A stretch of 64,000 bases of DNA from Mycobacterium sp. EPa45 (GCF_001021385.1 NZ_CP011773.1:5270001-5334000), one strand, 5' to 3'; positions 1 through 8,735 are shown, numbered from the stretch's first letter. Notes: generated from the letters alone by a model not told the origin. Program-made: numbers and translations.

Positions 1-320
1 TCGACGACCCGGAAGACCTCCATGCTGCCGACGGTGACCTGCGTTCGGTCTTTGAGGGTCATCGGCGACTGGTAGACGATCGCGACATGCTCGCCGTCGT
101 CGCCAGCCACGACGAGATTCAGGTCGAACCGGATCTCGTCGAACATCTCCAGGTGGTCGACGATCCGCTTGACCGCCTGGTCATGAGTGAGCACCACCGC
201 TTCACCGACCTCGTGGCGAATCACGCTGTCGCCCAGCAACTGCTCGGCAAGAGCGATATCGCGGGTGTTCCAGACCACCAGGTTGTAGGTCTCGACGACC
301 TCGCGGGCAGTGCGGCTCAT
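1..320 (-). CDS. SnoaL/NTF2-like domain protein (partial, 3' end outside window)
   Basis: The visible N-terminal ~106 residues begin MSRTAREVVETYNLVVW and continue with the alternating helix-strand pattern of small SnoaL/NTF2-like cone-fold proteins: a helix that includes a D-x-A-E-Q-L-L-G segment, then HEVGEAVVLTHDQ and a strand-rich second half. Such proteins act as polyketide cyclases, ketosteroid isomerase-like enzymes or small ligand binders. The ATG overlaps the stop of the upstream kinase gene by 4 nt (ATGA), so the two genes are probably translationally coupled. The C-terminus lies beyond base 1. The fold is a fair inference; the function is unknown. Confidence 0.7.
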   Translation of the reverse strand, partial: MSRTAREVVETYNLVVWNTRDIALAEQLLGDSVIRHEVGEAVVLTHDQAVKRIVDHLEMFDEIRFDLNLVVAGDDGEHVAIVYQSPMTLKDRTQVTVGSMEVFRVV

Positions 321-1363
321 CCGAACACCTCCAGTGCGTCGATATCGGCGATCGTGGCCACCGCCCGGTCCGTCAGGGTCAGGCACAGATCCCGCGAGCG
401 CTGCGGCAGGGCATCCCAGCCAATGAGCGTGATGACGGGCAGCACGATCAGGAAGCCGGTCGCGAGCCGATAGTGCCGCCATGCTTCGTCGAACGAGTAG
501 CCGACGTCACCGAGGTCGTCGAGGTAACCGCGCAGCAGCGCCTCGTCCTGGCCCCGCCGGATATCGGTGGGCAAGCCCTGGCTGACCAGATAGGCGATGT
601 CCGCAGCCCCGGCACCGACGCAGGCGAACTGGAAGTCCACCACCTTCATTCGATCACCTGAGAAGAACATGTTGTCCGCCCGGATGTCGCCGTGCAGCAG
701 CATCGACCGCTCGGTCAGCCCGTCGAGCGCGATGGCGGCGTGCTCGGTGAACTGCTCGGCGAAGCCGGCAACGGCTTCAGGAACAGGCTGATCCGAGTTC
801 GCCCGGTAGATCTCCCACCCCGGCCCGAAGGCGGGCACCAGCAGATCCCGGACCGCGGGCATATCAAAGCCCGGAAATGCCTGCAGTGCTTGGATATTCG
901 CTGGTTGCATCGACCAAGTGTGCAACCCGGCCAGCTGCTTGATACACAACCGGGCTCGTTCGATCGACAGCCCCGCCAGGTGGTCGGCGTTCTCCCAGTC
1001 CTGAAGGTCCTCGAGCAGCAGCACGAAATCGGCGGATTCGTCGGCGATCCGTGCGGTGTAGACCTGCGGCGTGCCCATCGGTGCGCGGCCGGCAATGTCG
1101 CGGTAGAACGCCAGTTCCCGGCGGTAGCCGCCGAGCAGCTCCATGGCACCGCGGGCCTCCGACTGAGCGGCCAATTTCGCGATCACAGTCGGCGGAACAC
1201 CGTCACCGGTCAGGTGCAGCCGATACAGCAGCGACGAGAACCCGCTGTCCTGAGCGATCTGCTCGGCGACGACGCCGGTGACGGTCGTGCGCAGCGCCTC
1301 GGTGAGCCACGCCGGGTCAACGGCGTCGATGCCTGACGGCACCGCTGCCGTCGCTGAAGTCAC
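317..1363 (-). CDS. APH/ecdysteroid-kinase-like phosphotransferase
   Basis: A 348-residue protein-kinase-like small-molecule phosphotransferase. The catalytic loop reads LLHGDIRADNMFF (HGD plus downstream N) and the metal-binding loop reads VVDFQFACVG, where the usual D-[FW]-[EQ] motif is kept. Family members phosphorylate hydroxyl groups of small molecules, and many bacterial catabolic clusters carry one of unknown substrate. The GTG start lies 37 bp from the divergent TetR gene, and the stop overlaps the SnoaL-like gene. A second, different family member occurs at about 54.5-55.5 kb. The acceptor substrate cannot be predicted; real aminoglycoside resistance is unlikely in this context. Confidence 0.85.
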   Translation of the reverse strand: MTSATAAVPSGIDAVDPAWLTEALRTTVTGVVAEQIAQDSGFSSLLYRLHLTGDGVPPTVIAKLAAQSEARGAMELLGGYRRELAFYRDIAGRAPMGTPQVYTARIADESADFVLLLEDLQDWENADHLAGLSIERARLCIKQLAGLHTWSMQPANIQALQAFPGFDMPAVRDLLVPAFGPGWEIYRANSDQPVPEAVAGFAEQFTEHAAIALDGLTERSMLLHGDIRADNMFFSGDRMKVVDFQFACVGAGAADIAYLVSQGLPTDIRRGQDEALLRGYLDDLGDVGYSFDEAWRHYRLATGFLIVLPVITLIGWDALPQRSRDLCLTLTDRAVATIADIDALEVFG

Positions 1364-1400
1364 TCTCGCAAGATAGTTGTCGCCCGTCTAATATGCAAGG

Positions 1401-2009
1401 GTGCCCTCTCCCGCACGCGGATTGACGCAGCCCGAACGAGTCGAGACGTCCCGACGCCGGCTCATGGAGGCCGCCGCCGAGCTGATCGTCGAGAAGGGCT
1501 GGGAGGCAACGACCGCCGCCGAGATCGGCCGACGTGCCGGCTATAGCCGCACCATGGTTCACGCGCGCTTCGGCGGCAAGGAAGCCATCTTGGAGGACTT
1601 CCTGCAGGAGTATGTCAACCGGCTGAGTCCGGATCTCATGCCGCAGGCAACGGGTATGGACCAGGTGCTCGCTCACATCGACCGGATCCGCGACCTCTAT
1701 GCGCACGACCGCGACGTCTTGCGCGCGATGTTCGTCTCTACCTTCGAGGCGATGAAGACCACCTCACCACTTCGCGAGCGGGTCCAGCAGCAGTTGGCCG
1801 GGGGCGTCGCCAATGTGGCCGCCGCTCTTCGAAAGGGACAGCGGGATAAGTCAGTTCGCCGGGACCTTGATCTGGACCGGGCGGTCAGTGATATCACTGC
1901 TGCGTTCTTCGGTCTCGCCTTCCAGTGGGTCGCGCTGCCGTCCGGGTTCGACCTCGACACCGAATTGGACCACGCGCGGGCCAGGATTGTGCGGGACTAC
2001 GGCGCCTGA
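1401..2009 (+). CDS. TetR/AcrR family transcriptional regulator
   Basis: A 202-residue protein with an N-terminal TetR helix-turn-helix at about residues 15-60 (LMEAAAELIVEKGWEATTAA then EIGRRAGYSRTMVHARFGGK) and a divergent C-terminal ligand domain. It starts with GTG and is divergent from the kinase gene, so it may control the kinase/SnoaL pair and itself. Its stop overlaps the stop of the convergent hydrolase gene by 13 bp. No copy of the TACTGTAA palindrome lies in its 37-bp upstream gap, so it is not the best candidate for that regulon. The effector is unknown. Confidence 0.9.
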   Translation: MPSPARGLTQPERVETSRRRLMEAAAELIVEKGWEATTAAEIGRRAGYSRTMVHARFGGKEAILEDFLQEYVNRLSPDLMPQATGMDQVLAHIDRIRDLYAHDRDVLRAMFVSTFEAMKTTSPLRERVQQQLAGGVANVAAALRKGQRDKSVRRDLDLDRAVSDITAAFFGLAFQWVALPSGFDLDTELDHARARIVRDYGA

Positions 2010-3103
2010 GCCAGTTCCCGCAGAAACAGTTCGGTCTGCGCCTGCACCGCGCCCGAGAACAGATGTCCGACGTGGCCACCGTCGTGCCAGTACAGCTGGC
2101 CGCCCCAGTGTTCGTGCATGGCCAACGCGCACTGCCGGTACGCCATCTGGTCGTGCCAGGCGCCAACGATGAGCCGCCGGTCCGGTGGCGGTATCGGGTC
2201 CAGCGCGAGTGGATCGATCACGGACGTCAACTCCGAGACGATGTCGGATGCCATTGCAGCACCGACGATATCGGCCGCTGAACCCCACCGGTGCAGATGA
2301 CGGGCGATCATTCCGTTCAAGCCGAGGATCGGTGTGTAGAGGGCGACGGCGCCGACCCTTTTGTCCAACCCTGCGACCAGAGCCGCGACGGCACTTCCCA
2401 ATGACAACCCCGACAGCGCGATCGCCGTCGAGTCCGGCTCGATCCAGCCGATGACCGCACGGACCTCCGAGACGGCCCGCACCATTCCCGCGACGTTGGC
2501 GACCGGATCGGTCCCGGGATACGCCGGCCAGCGATTGCGCCGCGGTCCGTGCCCGGGCTGGACCGGCAGCGCAACGTTGAAGCCCAGGTCCCGGTGGATG
2601 CGTCCGACCCTGGCGACCAGGATGTCCGACATCCCACCCTGGCCGGCGCCGTGCACCCACACCAACCATGGCCTCGGACCGTCGCCGTGGCGGAACAGCA
2701 CCACTTCGGCACCGGCCGGGCCGTCGTGGCCATCCGCCAGTGCGGCTACCAGCCGCGGGTCGTGGTCGTAACTCATCCGCTCATAGGACAGCACGCCCGC
2801 ACGTACTGCTCGAATCTCTCGTACTCGCAACGGTTCCGGATCACGATGCGCACCGGTCACGCCAAGTGCGGCCAGCTCCGCCGCAACCCCGGCATATTGC
2901 TCGACCGGCCGCTCCATCCGTGGTGGCGACGACATCAGGGTCATCCCGGTGACCACGAGCTCGTCGAGTGCCACCTCGGCTACCTGGCGCACACCCGGGC
3001 CGGACAGTGGATTCCAGTCTGCCGATTCTCGCAGCGCGGCCACCGACCGTGGCAGCACGCCACCGAGTTGGGTGGCGAGCCGATGCACGTTGCTCAGCCG
3101 CAT
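1997..3103 (-). CDS. alpha/beta-hydrolase family protein
   Basis: A 368-residue protein from the ATG 4 nt after the monooxygenase stop. The reading frame stays open further upstream, but that part is antisense-like and overlaps the monooxygenase. An alpha/beta-hydrolase core is visible in the second half: the oxyanion segment VWVHGAGQGG, the nucleophile elbow LSGLSLGSAVAAL (G-L-S-L-G), a late acid in the VGAWHDQM segment, and a C-terminal histidine in DGGHVGHLF. It lies directly downstream of the Baeyer-Villiger-type enzyme, so hydrolysis of the ester or lactone made by that enzyme is an attractive but unproven role. Confidence 0.85.
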   Translation of the reverse strand: MRLSNVHRLATQLGGVLPRSVAALRESADWNPLSGPGVRQVAEVALDELVVTGMTLMSSPPRMERPVEQYAGVAAELAALGVTGAHRDPEPLRVREIRAVRAGVLSYERMSYDHDPRLVAALADGHDGPAGAEVVLFRHGDGPRPWLVWVHGAGQGGMSDILVARVGRIHRDLGFNVALPVQPGHGPRRNRWPAYPGTDPVANVAGMVRAVSEVRAVIGWIEPDSTAIALSGLSLGSAVAALVAGLDKRVGAVALYTPILGLNGMIARHLHRWGSAADIVGAAMASDIVSELTSVIDPLALDPIPPPDRRLIVGAWHDQMAYRQCALAMHEHWGGQLYWHDGGHVGHLFSGAVQAQTELFLRELAQAP

Positions 3104-3107
3104 CCGG

Positions 3108-4718
3108 CTACGCCAGCTTGAAGCCGACGTAGCCGCCGTCGGCGATCTCGTCGCAGCGGCGCCGGTACTCGGGGATTCCTGCCGTGTAGCCCATGTACAT
3201 CCGCTTCTTGCCGGGGACGTTGGCGCCGTTGTACCACGAGTTGCAGCTCGGATGGACCAGAACCGTCGACGCCACAAGGGATGTGGTGTGCTCGATCCAC
3301 TCCTGCTGCGCCTCCGGCAGCGCATCGATCGTGCGATATCCGTTGTTTTTGAGATAGGCGATGCAGTCGCCGATCCATTCGATGTGCTGTTCGAGCGCGG
3401 TGACGAAGTTCGTCGCCGCCGACGGGCTGCCCGGGCCCTGAACCGTGAAGAGATTCGGGAACCCGGCGACCGCCAGTCCGAGGTACGACAGCGGACCCTC
3501 GCTGGCCCAGACATCCCGCAGCAGGATGCCGTCCCGCCCCCGTATGTCGATGCGCGTGAGCGCACCGGTCATCGCGTCGAACCCGGTGGCATAAATGATC
3601 ACGTCGAGGTCGTAGTGCCCGGTCGATGTGTCGATGCCGCCTGGGGTGACCGTGCGGATCGGATCCTTGCGCAAGTCGACCAAGGTGACGTTGTCTCGGT
3701 TGTAGGTCTGGTAGTAACCCTGGTCGATGATCGGCCGCTTGCAGCCGAAGGGGTGGCTGGGCACCAGCGCCGCGGCGGTCGCGGGATCGTCGACTATCCG
3801 CGCGATCGCCTCTCCGTACAACGCGGTGGCCATCCGGTTGGCCTCGATATCGAAGAAGATGTCACCCCAGTTGAGCGCCCCCATGACACCGCACTCCTCA
3901 ACGGCGCGCGACTGCTCCTCCCGGCTGGCCGCCTTGATCGGAGGGCTGACCAACATGTCGATCAGGACCGAGAACGCCGAGAGACGCGCCGCGCCGACCG
4001 GGTGCTGACGCTGAGCTTCCCGGATCTCGCTGTAGTTCGCCTTCATCTCATCGAGCTCGCCGTCCTCGAACCGGCGCACCTCCCACGGCAGCGTGAAAGC
4101 CGGTGAGCGCTGAAAGACGAACAGCTGCTCCACTTCCCGTGCGATGACCGGAATCATCTGCACGCCGGTAGACCCGGTACCGATGACGCCGACTCGCTTG
4201 CCCGAGAGCTCAAACCCGCCCGCGGGCCATCGGCTGGTGAACAGCGAGTCCCCCGCGAAGGTCGCCATGCCCGGAATATCGGGCTCCAGCGGCACCGACA
4301 AGATGCCGGAGGCCGCGACGACAAACGGCGCGACGAACGTTTCCCCCGTGCCGGCTTGCAGCGTCCAGGTCGCGCTGTCTTCGTCGAAGGTCATCGCGGT
4401 GACGTCGGTGTCGAACCGGATATCGCGGCGCAGGTCGAGCCGGTCGGCGACGAAGTTCAGGTACGCCTCGATCTCCGGCTGCGCAGGCATGGTCTCGGTC
4501 CACACCCACTCCTGCTGGATCTCGTCGGAGAAGCTGTAGGAGTACTCGATGCTCTCGATGTCGCAACGGGCACCCGGATACCGGTTGAACAGCCAAGTGC
4601 CGCCGACTTTTTCGGCCTTCTCCAGCACCTGCACCCGCAACCCGAGCTGTCGCAGCCGGTGCAGCATGTAGAGACCGGAGAATCCCGCCCCGATCACGAG
4701 CACGTCAGCACTGTCCAT
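3108..4718 (-). CDS. flavin-dependent Baeyer-Villiger-type monooxygenase
   Basis: A 536-residue class B flavoprotein monooxygenase. The FAD Rossmann motif GAGFSG is at residues 10-15 and the NADPH motif GTGSTG at about 180. The segment GGTWLFNRYPGARCDIES is typical of cyclohexanone-monooxygenase-type enzymes, which insert oxygen next to a ketone to give an ester or lactone. The fingerprint F-x-G-x-x-x-H-x-x-x-W-P is present at residues 154-165, but the central His is Phe160. The ATG start is preceded by a purine-rich GAAGGG, and the upstream reading frame would run through the promoter. It is divergent from the LLM oxidoreductase across a near-perfect TACTGTAA palindrome and is followed by a hydrolase gene. 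Confidence 0.92.
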   Translation of the reverse strand: MDSADVLVIGAGFSGLYMLHRLRQLGLRVQVLEKAEKVGGTWLFNRYPGARCDIESIEYSYSFSDEIQQEWVWTETMPAQPEIEAYLNFVADRLDLRRDIRFDTDVTAMTFDEDSATWTLQAGTGETFVAPFVVAASGILSVPLEPDIPGMATFAGDSLFTSRWPAGGFELSGKRVGVIGTGSTGVQMIPVIAREVEQLFVFQRSPAFTLPWEVRRFEDGELDEMKANYSEIREAQRQHPVGAARLSAFSVLIDMLVSPPIKAASREEQSRAVEECGVMGALNWGDIFFDIEANRMATALYGEAIARIVDDPATAAALVPSHPFGCKRPIIDQGYYQTYNRDNVTLVDLRKDPIRTVTPGGIDTSTGHYDLDVIIYATGFDAMTGALTRIDIRGRDGILLRDVWASEGPLSYLGLAVAGFPNLFTVQGPGSPSAATNFVTALEQHIEWIGDCIAYLKNNGYRTIDALPEAQQEWIEHTTSLVASTVLVHPSCNSWYNGANVPGKKRMYMGYTAGIPEYRRRCDEIADGGYVGFKLA

Positions 4719-4753
4719 CCGGAGGACCCTTCTCTTCGTCTCACGGCGGATAA

Positions 4754-4772
4754 TACTGTAACTATTACAGTA
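4754..4772. promoter_or_regulatory. palindromic operator, TACTGTAA-CTA-TTACAGTA
   Basis: Perfect 8-3-8 inverted repeat that extends by AA/TT to 10-3-10 (4752-4774). It sits in the 64-bp gap between the divergent monooxygenase and LLM oxidoreductase genes, 2 bp from the GGAGG ribosome-binding site of the latter, a position suited to repression of both. It is the best-conserved of several copies in the window. The shape and spacing are typical of TetR-family operators; the binding protein is inferred, not shown. Confidence 0.8.
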
Positions 4773-4782
4773 TTGGAGGCGA

Positions 4783-5706
4783 ATGCGGTACACCCTGGAA
4801 TATCCGAGCGAACTGCCGACCGCACCCGACGACTCTCTCCTGCCGGATGTGATCCGCGACGTCGTGATGACCGCCGAAACCGCCGGGTTCTCCGCCATCG
4901 CGCTGTCCGAGCATCCCGCCCCGTCGTTGAAGTGGCGCCGCACCGGCGGCCACAACACCCTCGACCCCGTCGCGGCGCTGAGCTTCGTGGCCGGGGTCAC
5001 CACCGACATCAAGCTGATGACCAACCTGTTCGTACTGCCCTTCCGCAATCCCTATCTGTCCGCGAAGGCGTTGGGCAGCCTGGACATCCTGTCGGCCGGC
5101 CGACTCATCGCCGGTGTGGGAGCAGGTTATCTGCGCTCGGAGTTCGCCGCGCTCGGCGTCGATGTCGACGACCGTGCCCACCTGCTCGACGAGGCGTTGG
5201 CCGCTCTGCGGTCCATCTGGACCGATCCCGAAAAGCCGGTCAGTGGTGTGGGATTCACGGCGATCAGCCCGATGTGGCTACAGCCACCGGTGCAGCGGCC
5301 TCATCCGCCGATCTGGATCGGGGGGAACACGGCGGCTGCAGCACGCCGCGTCGTCGAGTATGGCAGCGGTTGGATGCCGCTCATCGCGCCCGCGGGTATG
5401 GCGTCAGCGATCGGCACGGCAGCGCCGGAGGACGCTGCCGCGTTCGGCGCCCGGCTGGGCCGGCTGCGCGAGGCGATGGCCGACGCGGGACGGGACCCGG
5501 AATCCCTTGACGTTCAGGTGATCTGCCCGTGGATTGACCTCGACGACGACTCCTCACTGCGCCAGGCACAGGACACGCTGAGTGAACTCGCCGGGTACGG
5601 CGCGAACTGGGCCGTCGCGCACGTCGACGAAGCCACCCCGGCGGCGGCCGTTGCATACATCTCCGCCTTCGGCGAGGCCGTCATCGCCGGCAACTTGGTC
5701 GATTGA
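4783..5706 (+). CDS. LLM-class F420-dependent oxidoreductase
   Basis: A 307-residue luciferase-like monooxygenase-fold protein. Typical segments are the N-terminal AETAGFSAIALSEHP, the TNLFVLPFRNPYLSAKALGSLDILSAGRL stretch (read here in two parts), GVGAGYLRSEFAALG and PPIWIGGN. In mycobacteria most such proteins use coenzyme F420 rather than FMN and reduce or oxidise alcohols, ketones or acyl groups. The ATG is preceded by GGAGG at a good distance. The gene shares its promoter region with the monooxygenase and precedes the Rieske oxygenase, so it is likely part of the same catabolic route. Confidence 0.9.
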   Translation: MRYTLEYPSELPTAPDDSLLPDVIRDVVMTAETAGFSAIALSEHPAPSLKWRRTGGHNTLDPVAALSFVAGVTTDIKLMTNLFVLPFRNPYLSAKALGSLDILSAGRLIAGVGAGYLRSEFAALGVDVDDRAHLLDEALAALRSIWTDPEKPVSGVGFTAISPMWLQPPVQRPHPPIWIGGNTAAAARRVVEYGSGWMPLIAPAGMASAIGTAAPEDAAAFGARLGRLREAMADAGRDPESLDVQVICPWIDLDDDSSLRQAQDTLSELAGYGANWAVAHVDEATPAAAVAYISAFGEAVIAGNLVD

Positions 5707-5815
5707 CTCGCAGCATGGTGCGGGTATATCGGGCGGCCTCGAGCCGGCGAATCGCGTCGAGTTCGTTGCTGACGCCGACCAGCCGGTGCATTCATCGACT
5801 TCTTTCTGAAAGCAC

Positions 5816-5834
5816 TACTGTAATACGCTTAGTA
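5816..5834. promoter_or_regulatory. degenerate copy of the TACTGTAA operator
   Basis: The left half-site TACTGTAA is perfect; the right half, GCTTAGTA, matches TTACAGTA at 4 of 8 positions. It lies 27 bp upstream of the Rieske oxygenase start, in the 154-bp gap after the LLM gene. It may be a weak operator or a decayed site. A nearby AGGAGG precedes the GTG start of the oxygenase. Confidence 0.45.
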
Positions 5835-5860
5835 CCGCTTCACGATGAGGAGGATCGCCC

Positions 5861-6865
5861 GTGAAAGTTCCCTTCACCTGGAAGGTCACCGGCTGGTTCA
5901 TGATCGGCTGGTCGGCGGAATACGCCGTCGGGGATGTTCGGTCGCTGCGCTATTTCGGTGAGGACCTGGTGATCTATCGCGACTCCTCCGGCGAATTGCA
6001 CGTGCTGGAGGGACACTGCAAGCACCTGGGCGCACACATCGGGCACGGCGGCACCGTTGTCGGCGACTGCGTCGAGTGTCCGTTTCACGGCTGGCGGTGG
6101 GGACCGGACGGCGCCAACACCCACATTCCCTACCAACCGGACCGGCCCAACAAAGGTCTTCGGCTGCGCGCCTACCCGGTTGCCGAGCAGCACGGCTGCA
6201 TCTTTCTGTGGCACCATCCGGGCGGCGAGCCACCGCGGTGGGAGCTCCCGGATATCTTCACCAAGTTCCCACAGTTCACCGCCGCCCCCGACGAGTACTA
6301 CCGGCCGTACCCGGAATTCTCGCGGTTCGCCGAGAACGAGCCTGTGCATCCGCAGATCGTGGCCGAAAACGGACCGGACAGTGCGCATTTCCACTACGTC
6401 CACAAAGCGACGGTCACACCGGTGTGCCTGGAATGGGAAGCGGTCGACGAAGAGTGGCGGTTCCTCACCGGCTGGCCGGACGCCCGCAGCGATGACCCGA
6501 ACAAGATGGCGCTGCGCATCCACAGCCACTTCTCCGGGCTCGGTTTCGCGATCAGCGCGTTCGAAGGCTCGTCGAACCATCGGTTGATCTTCGCCTGCAC
6601 GCCGGTCGACGACGAGGTGTCCAATATGTTCTATTCGATCTGGTGGCCGCGGACAGCCGGCGACACCAGTGACATTCCGCCCGATGACGTTCGCGAACGG
6701 GTGGAGAAGCAATACCTCGGTACGGTCTGGGACGACCTTGAGATCTGGCGCTACCAGAAGTATGTCGAGCACCCGGCGCTGGCCAAGGTCGATGCGAAAC
6801 CGTATATGGCGATGCGTGAGTGGGCGTTGCAGTTCTATGACGTGTCGGCGGCGACGCCGGTATGA
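5861..6865 (+). CDS. Rieske non-heme iron oxygenase, KshA-like terminal subunit
   Basis: A 334-residue oxygenase. The Rieske [2Fe-2S] ligands are C53-x-H55 and C73-x-x-H76. The mononuclear-iron facial triad shows as the D173-x-x-H176-x4-H181 motif, within ENGPDSAHFHYVH. Length and motif spacing resemble 3-ketosteroid 9-alpha-hydroxylase oxygenase (KshA) and related mycobacterial ring hydroxylases, but the substrate is not fixed by this. No reductase gene is adjacent, so electrons must come from elsewhere. GTG start after a strong AGGAGG; the stop overlaps the next gene by 4 nt. Confidence 0.93.
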   Translation: MKVPFTWKVTGWFMIGWSAEYAVGDVRSLRYFGEDLVIYRDSSGELHVLEGHCKHLGAHIGHGGTVVGDCVECPFHGWRWGPDGANTHIPYQPDRPNKGLRLRAYPVAEQHGCIFLWHHPGGEPPRWELPDIFTKFPQFTAAPDEYYRPYPEFSRFAENEPVHPQIVAENGPDSAHFHYVHKATVTPVCLEWEAVDEEWRFLTGWPDARSDDPNKMALRIHSHFSGLGFAISAFEGSSNHRLIFACTPVDDEVSNMFYSIWWPRTAGDTSDIPPDDVRERVEKQYLGTVWDDLEIWRYQKYVEHPALAKVDAKPYMAMREWALQFYDVSAATPV

Positions 6866-7467
6866 AATCCGAACTCGTCAACCCGGCGCACACCGTCGTC
6901 GTCACCCAGGAATTGCAGGGCGCCGTCGTCGGCCCGAACGCCGGACTGGCCACACTGGCCCGGGAAGCCGAGCGGGAGGCACTGCCCAACATTGCGCGCC
7001 TGCTGCCGGTGGCCCGCGCGGCGGGTGTGAAAGTGGTGCACTGCCTGGTGCAACGCCGCCCAGACGGGCTGGGCGCCAACCACAACGCCAAGCTGTTCGC
7101 GATCGGCGCCAGTGGTGTCGACATCGCGCCGGGCAGCCCCGGCGCCACGCTGTTGCCCCAATTCGGTCCCGAGCCAAGCGATCTCATGCTCAGTCGCTGG
7201 CACGGTCTCGGTCCGATGGGCGGTACCGATCTCGATGCCATCCTGCGCAACCTCGGGGTGACGACCATCGTGGCCGTCGGGGTGTCCCTCAACGTCGCCA
7301 TCCCGAATCTGGTGATGGATGCCGTCAACGCCGCCTACCGGGTCGTCCTGCCGCGCGACGCCGTGGCCGGCGTGCCCGCCGAGTACGGCGCGGCCATCAT
7401 CGACAACACGCTCGGACTGCTGGCCACCATCACCACCACCGACGAGCTGATCGAGGCTTGGCAGTGA
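6862..7467 (+). CDS. isochorismatase-fold cysteine-hydrolase-like protein lacking the catalytic Cys
   Basis: A 201-residue isochorismatase-fold protein, translationally coupled (ATGA) to the Rieske oxygenase. The fold signature VTTIVAVGVSLNVAIPNLVMDAVNAAYR is clear, but the residue that is the nucleophilic Cys in amidase-type members is Ala146. The N-terminal Asp position is Glu17 (TQELQ instead of D-x-Q) and the usual Lys is probably Arg112. Isochorismatases proper also lack the Cys, so the protein could catalyse a non-covalent hydrolysis or act as a binding protein. Its function in this operon is unknown. Confidence 0.8.
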   Translation: MKSELVNPAHTVVVTQELQGAVVGPNAGLATLAREAEREALPNIARLLPVARAAGVKVVHCLVQRRPDGLGANHNAKLFAIGASGVDIAPGSPGATLLPQFGPEPSDLMLSRWHGLGPMGGTDLDAILRNLGVTTIVAVGVSLNVAIPNLVMDAVNAAYRVVLPRDAVAGVPAEYGAAIIDNTLGLLATITTTDELIEAWQ

Positions 7468-7476
7468 TCGGTGGCG

Positions 7477-8499
7477 CTATGCGCCCAATGCGGGCCCGAT
7501 CGTCGTATTCCACGACTCCTGCATCTCGGACTCGAACAGGCCCCAGGTGTGCGAGCCCTCAGGTCGTACCACGTAGTGGATCGGAACGCCTGCGGCCGCT
7601 GCTGCATCGGCGAACCGCTTAGTGCTGTCGGCGACGATGCGCTCGATGAACCCGCCCGCGATGTTCGGGCCGAAGCCGGCAGGAAGCCGGTCGACGTCGC
7701 CCACCCCGCCGCTTTCAGATGCGGCGGCGTACACCGCGACGCCTTTGAGCCTGGGCGCGTTCTTCGACGGATCGTGTTGCACCCATATCGGCCCACCGAG
7801 CGGACCCCACATGGCTTCGGCGCTCTGACCGCCTCCCGACAGTGTCAGCGAAATGTTCTGCGCCTCATCTGGATCGGATACCGACGGGAACCCGCTGTAG
7901 GAGCCGACCGCCTTGAAGACGCCGGGTGCCTGGATGGCGTAGTCGATGGCGGTGCCACCCGTGCTTGACAACCCGCCGACGCCGTTCTTGCCGTTTGCGT
8001 GGTACTGCTTGTTGATCAGTGGCGGTAGCTCCCGGGTCATGTACGTCTGGTACTGCTTGCTGCCATCGGCCACCCAGTCCGTCCACCAGCTGAAGGCACC
8101 ACCCAACGGAGACACGACGTTGACGTTCTTGTTCGCGAAGAAGCCCTGGATGTCCGTCATCCCGAACCAGGCTTTCCCTCCGGGAGGGATCGTGCCGCCC
8201 GGGTCGAGGTCGTTCCCGCCGTCGATTCCCGGCAGCAGGTAGAACGTGGGCGCACCCGAGCTGGGTGCCTTGAACACGTCGTTGACGATGACGGTGTTCA
8301 TCGCGGGTGAGTACACCGACACCTTGTCCCAGCGGTCGTTGATGTGCTGGATGTCGGTGATGTAGGCGCCCTGCCCCAGGTCGGCAACGGCGACGGGTGC
8401 CGAGAGGGAGGGCAGCAGAGCCAGCGCAGCAGTCAGGCGGAGCGCACGTTTGGAGATCGAACTCCTCATGGTCGAACGGTGACGGCGAGATGTGATCAC
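7477..8499 (-). CDS. secreted antigen-85-like esterase/mycolyltransferase-family protein
   Basis: A 340-residue alpha/beta-hydrolase of the esterase D/antigen 85 family. It has an N-terminal export signal (basic RRHR/KR region, then LTAALALLPSLSAPVAVA with probable cleavage after AVA). The nucleophile elbow is GGLSSTGG (Ser178) and the catalytic-His segment is EGSHTWGLFE. Antigen 85 proteins transfer mycolates to trehalose or arabinogalactan; the weak similarity of the substrate-loop region allows other ester substrates. The GTG start is supported by AAGGA 8 nt upstream; an internal ATG (8469) lacks such a site. Convergent with the isochorismatase-like gene. Confidence 0.88.
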   Translation of the reverse strand: MITSRRHRSTMRSSISKRALRLTAALALLPSLSAPVAVADLGQGAYITDIQHINDRWDKVSVYSPAMNTVIVNDVFKAPSSGAPTFYLLPGIDGGNDLDPGGTIPPGGKAWFGMTDIQGFFANKNVNVVSPLGGAFSWWTDWVADGSKQYQTYMTRELPPLINKQYHANGKNGVGGLSSTGGTAIDYAIQAPGVFKAVGSYSGFPSVSDPDEAQNISLTLSGGGQSAEAMWGPLGGPIWVQHDPSKNAPRLKGVAVYAAASESGGVGDVDRLPAGFGPNIAGGFIERIVADSTKRFADAAAAAGVPIHYVVRPEGSHTWGLFESEMQESWNTTIGPALGA

Positions 8500-8694
8500 T
8501 GGGTTCCTTGGTCTCGAGACGGGTCGCGAACAGATCCATGACGCGTGCGTCAGCGCACAATTACGAAACTTTGCCTGACCACACGCAAGTGTGCAGAACG
8601 ATTCGCGAAAATTGCATGCGGACTTACCGCCAACATTTCCCGAATGTGTTTGCTGTAGCGGACTTGTCGCGCCGCTAACAACAGTCGTGTACGC

Positions 8695-8713
8695 TACTGT
8701 AATATTTACAGTA
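8695..8713. promoter_or_regulatory. palindromic operator, TACTGTAA-TAT-TTACAGTA
   Basis: Perfect 8-3-8 inverted repeat, ending 22 bp before the GTG of the P450 gene and about 10 bp before its AGAGGGG ribosome-binding site. It lies at the P450 end of the 236-bp gap between the divergent esterase and P450 genes. The rest of that gap shows no gene. Same motif as the copies near 4.76, 12.39 and 18.47 kb. Confidence 0.8.
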
Positions 8714-8735
8714 GGTCACTAGCAGAGGGGCTGCC

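Noticed and set aside
2949..4106. Long plus-strand frame antisense to the Baeyer-Villiger-type enzyme
   Set aside because: No domain and Arg/Val/Asp-rich antisense composition; the opposite strand encodes a complete flavoprotein.
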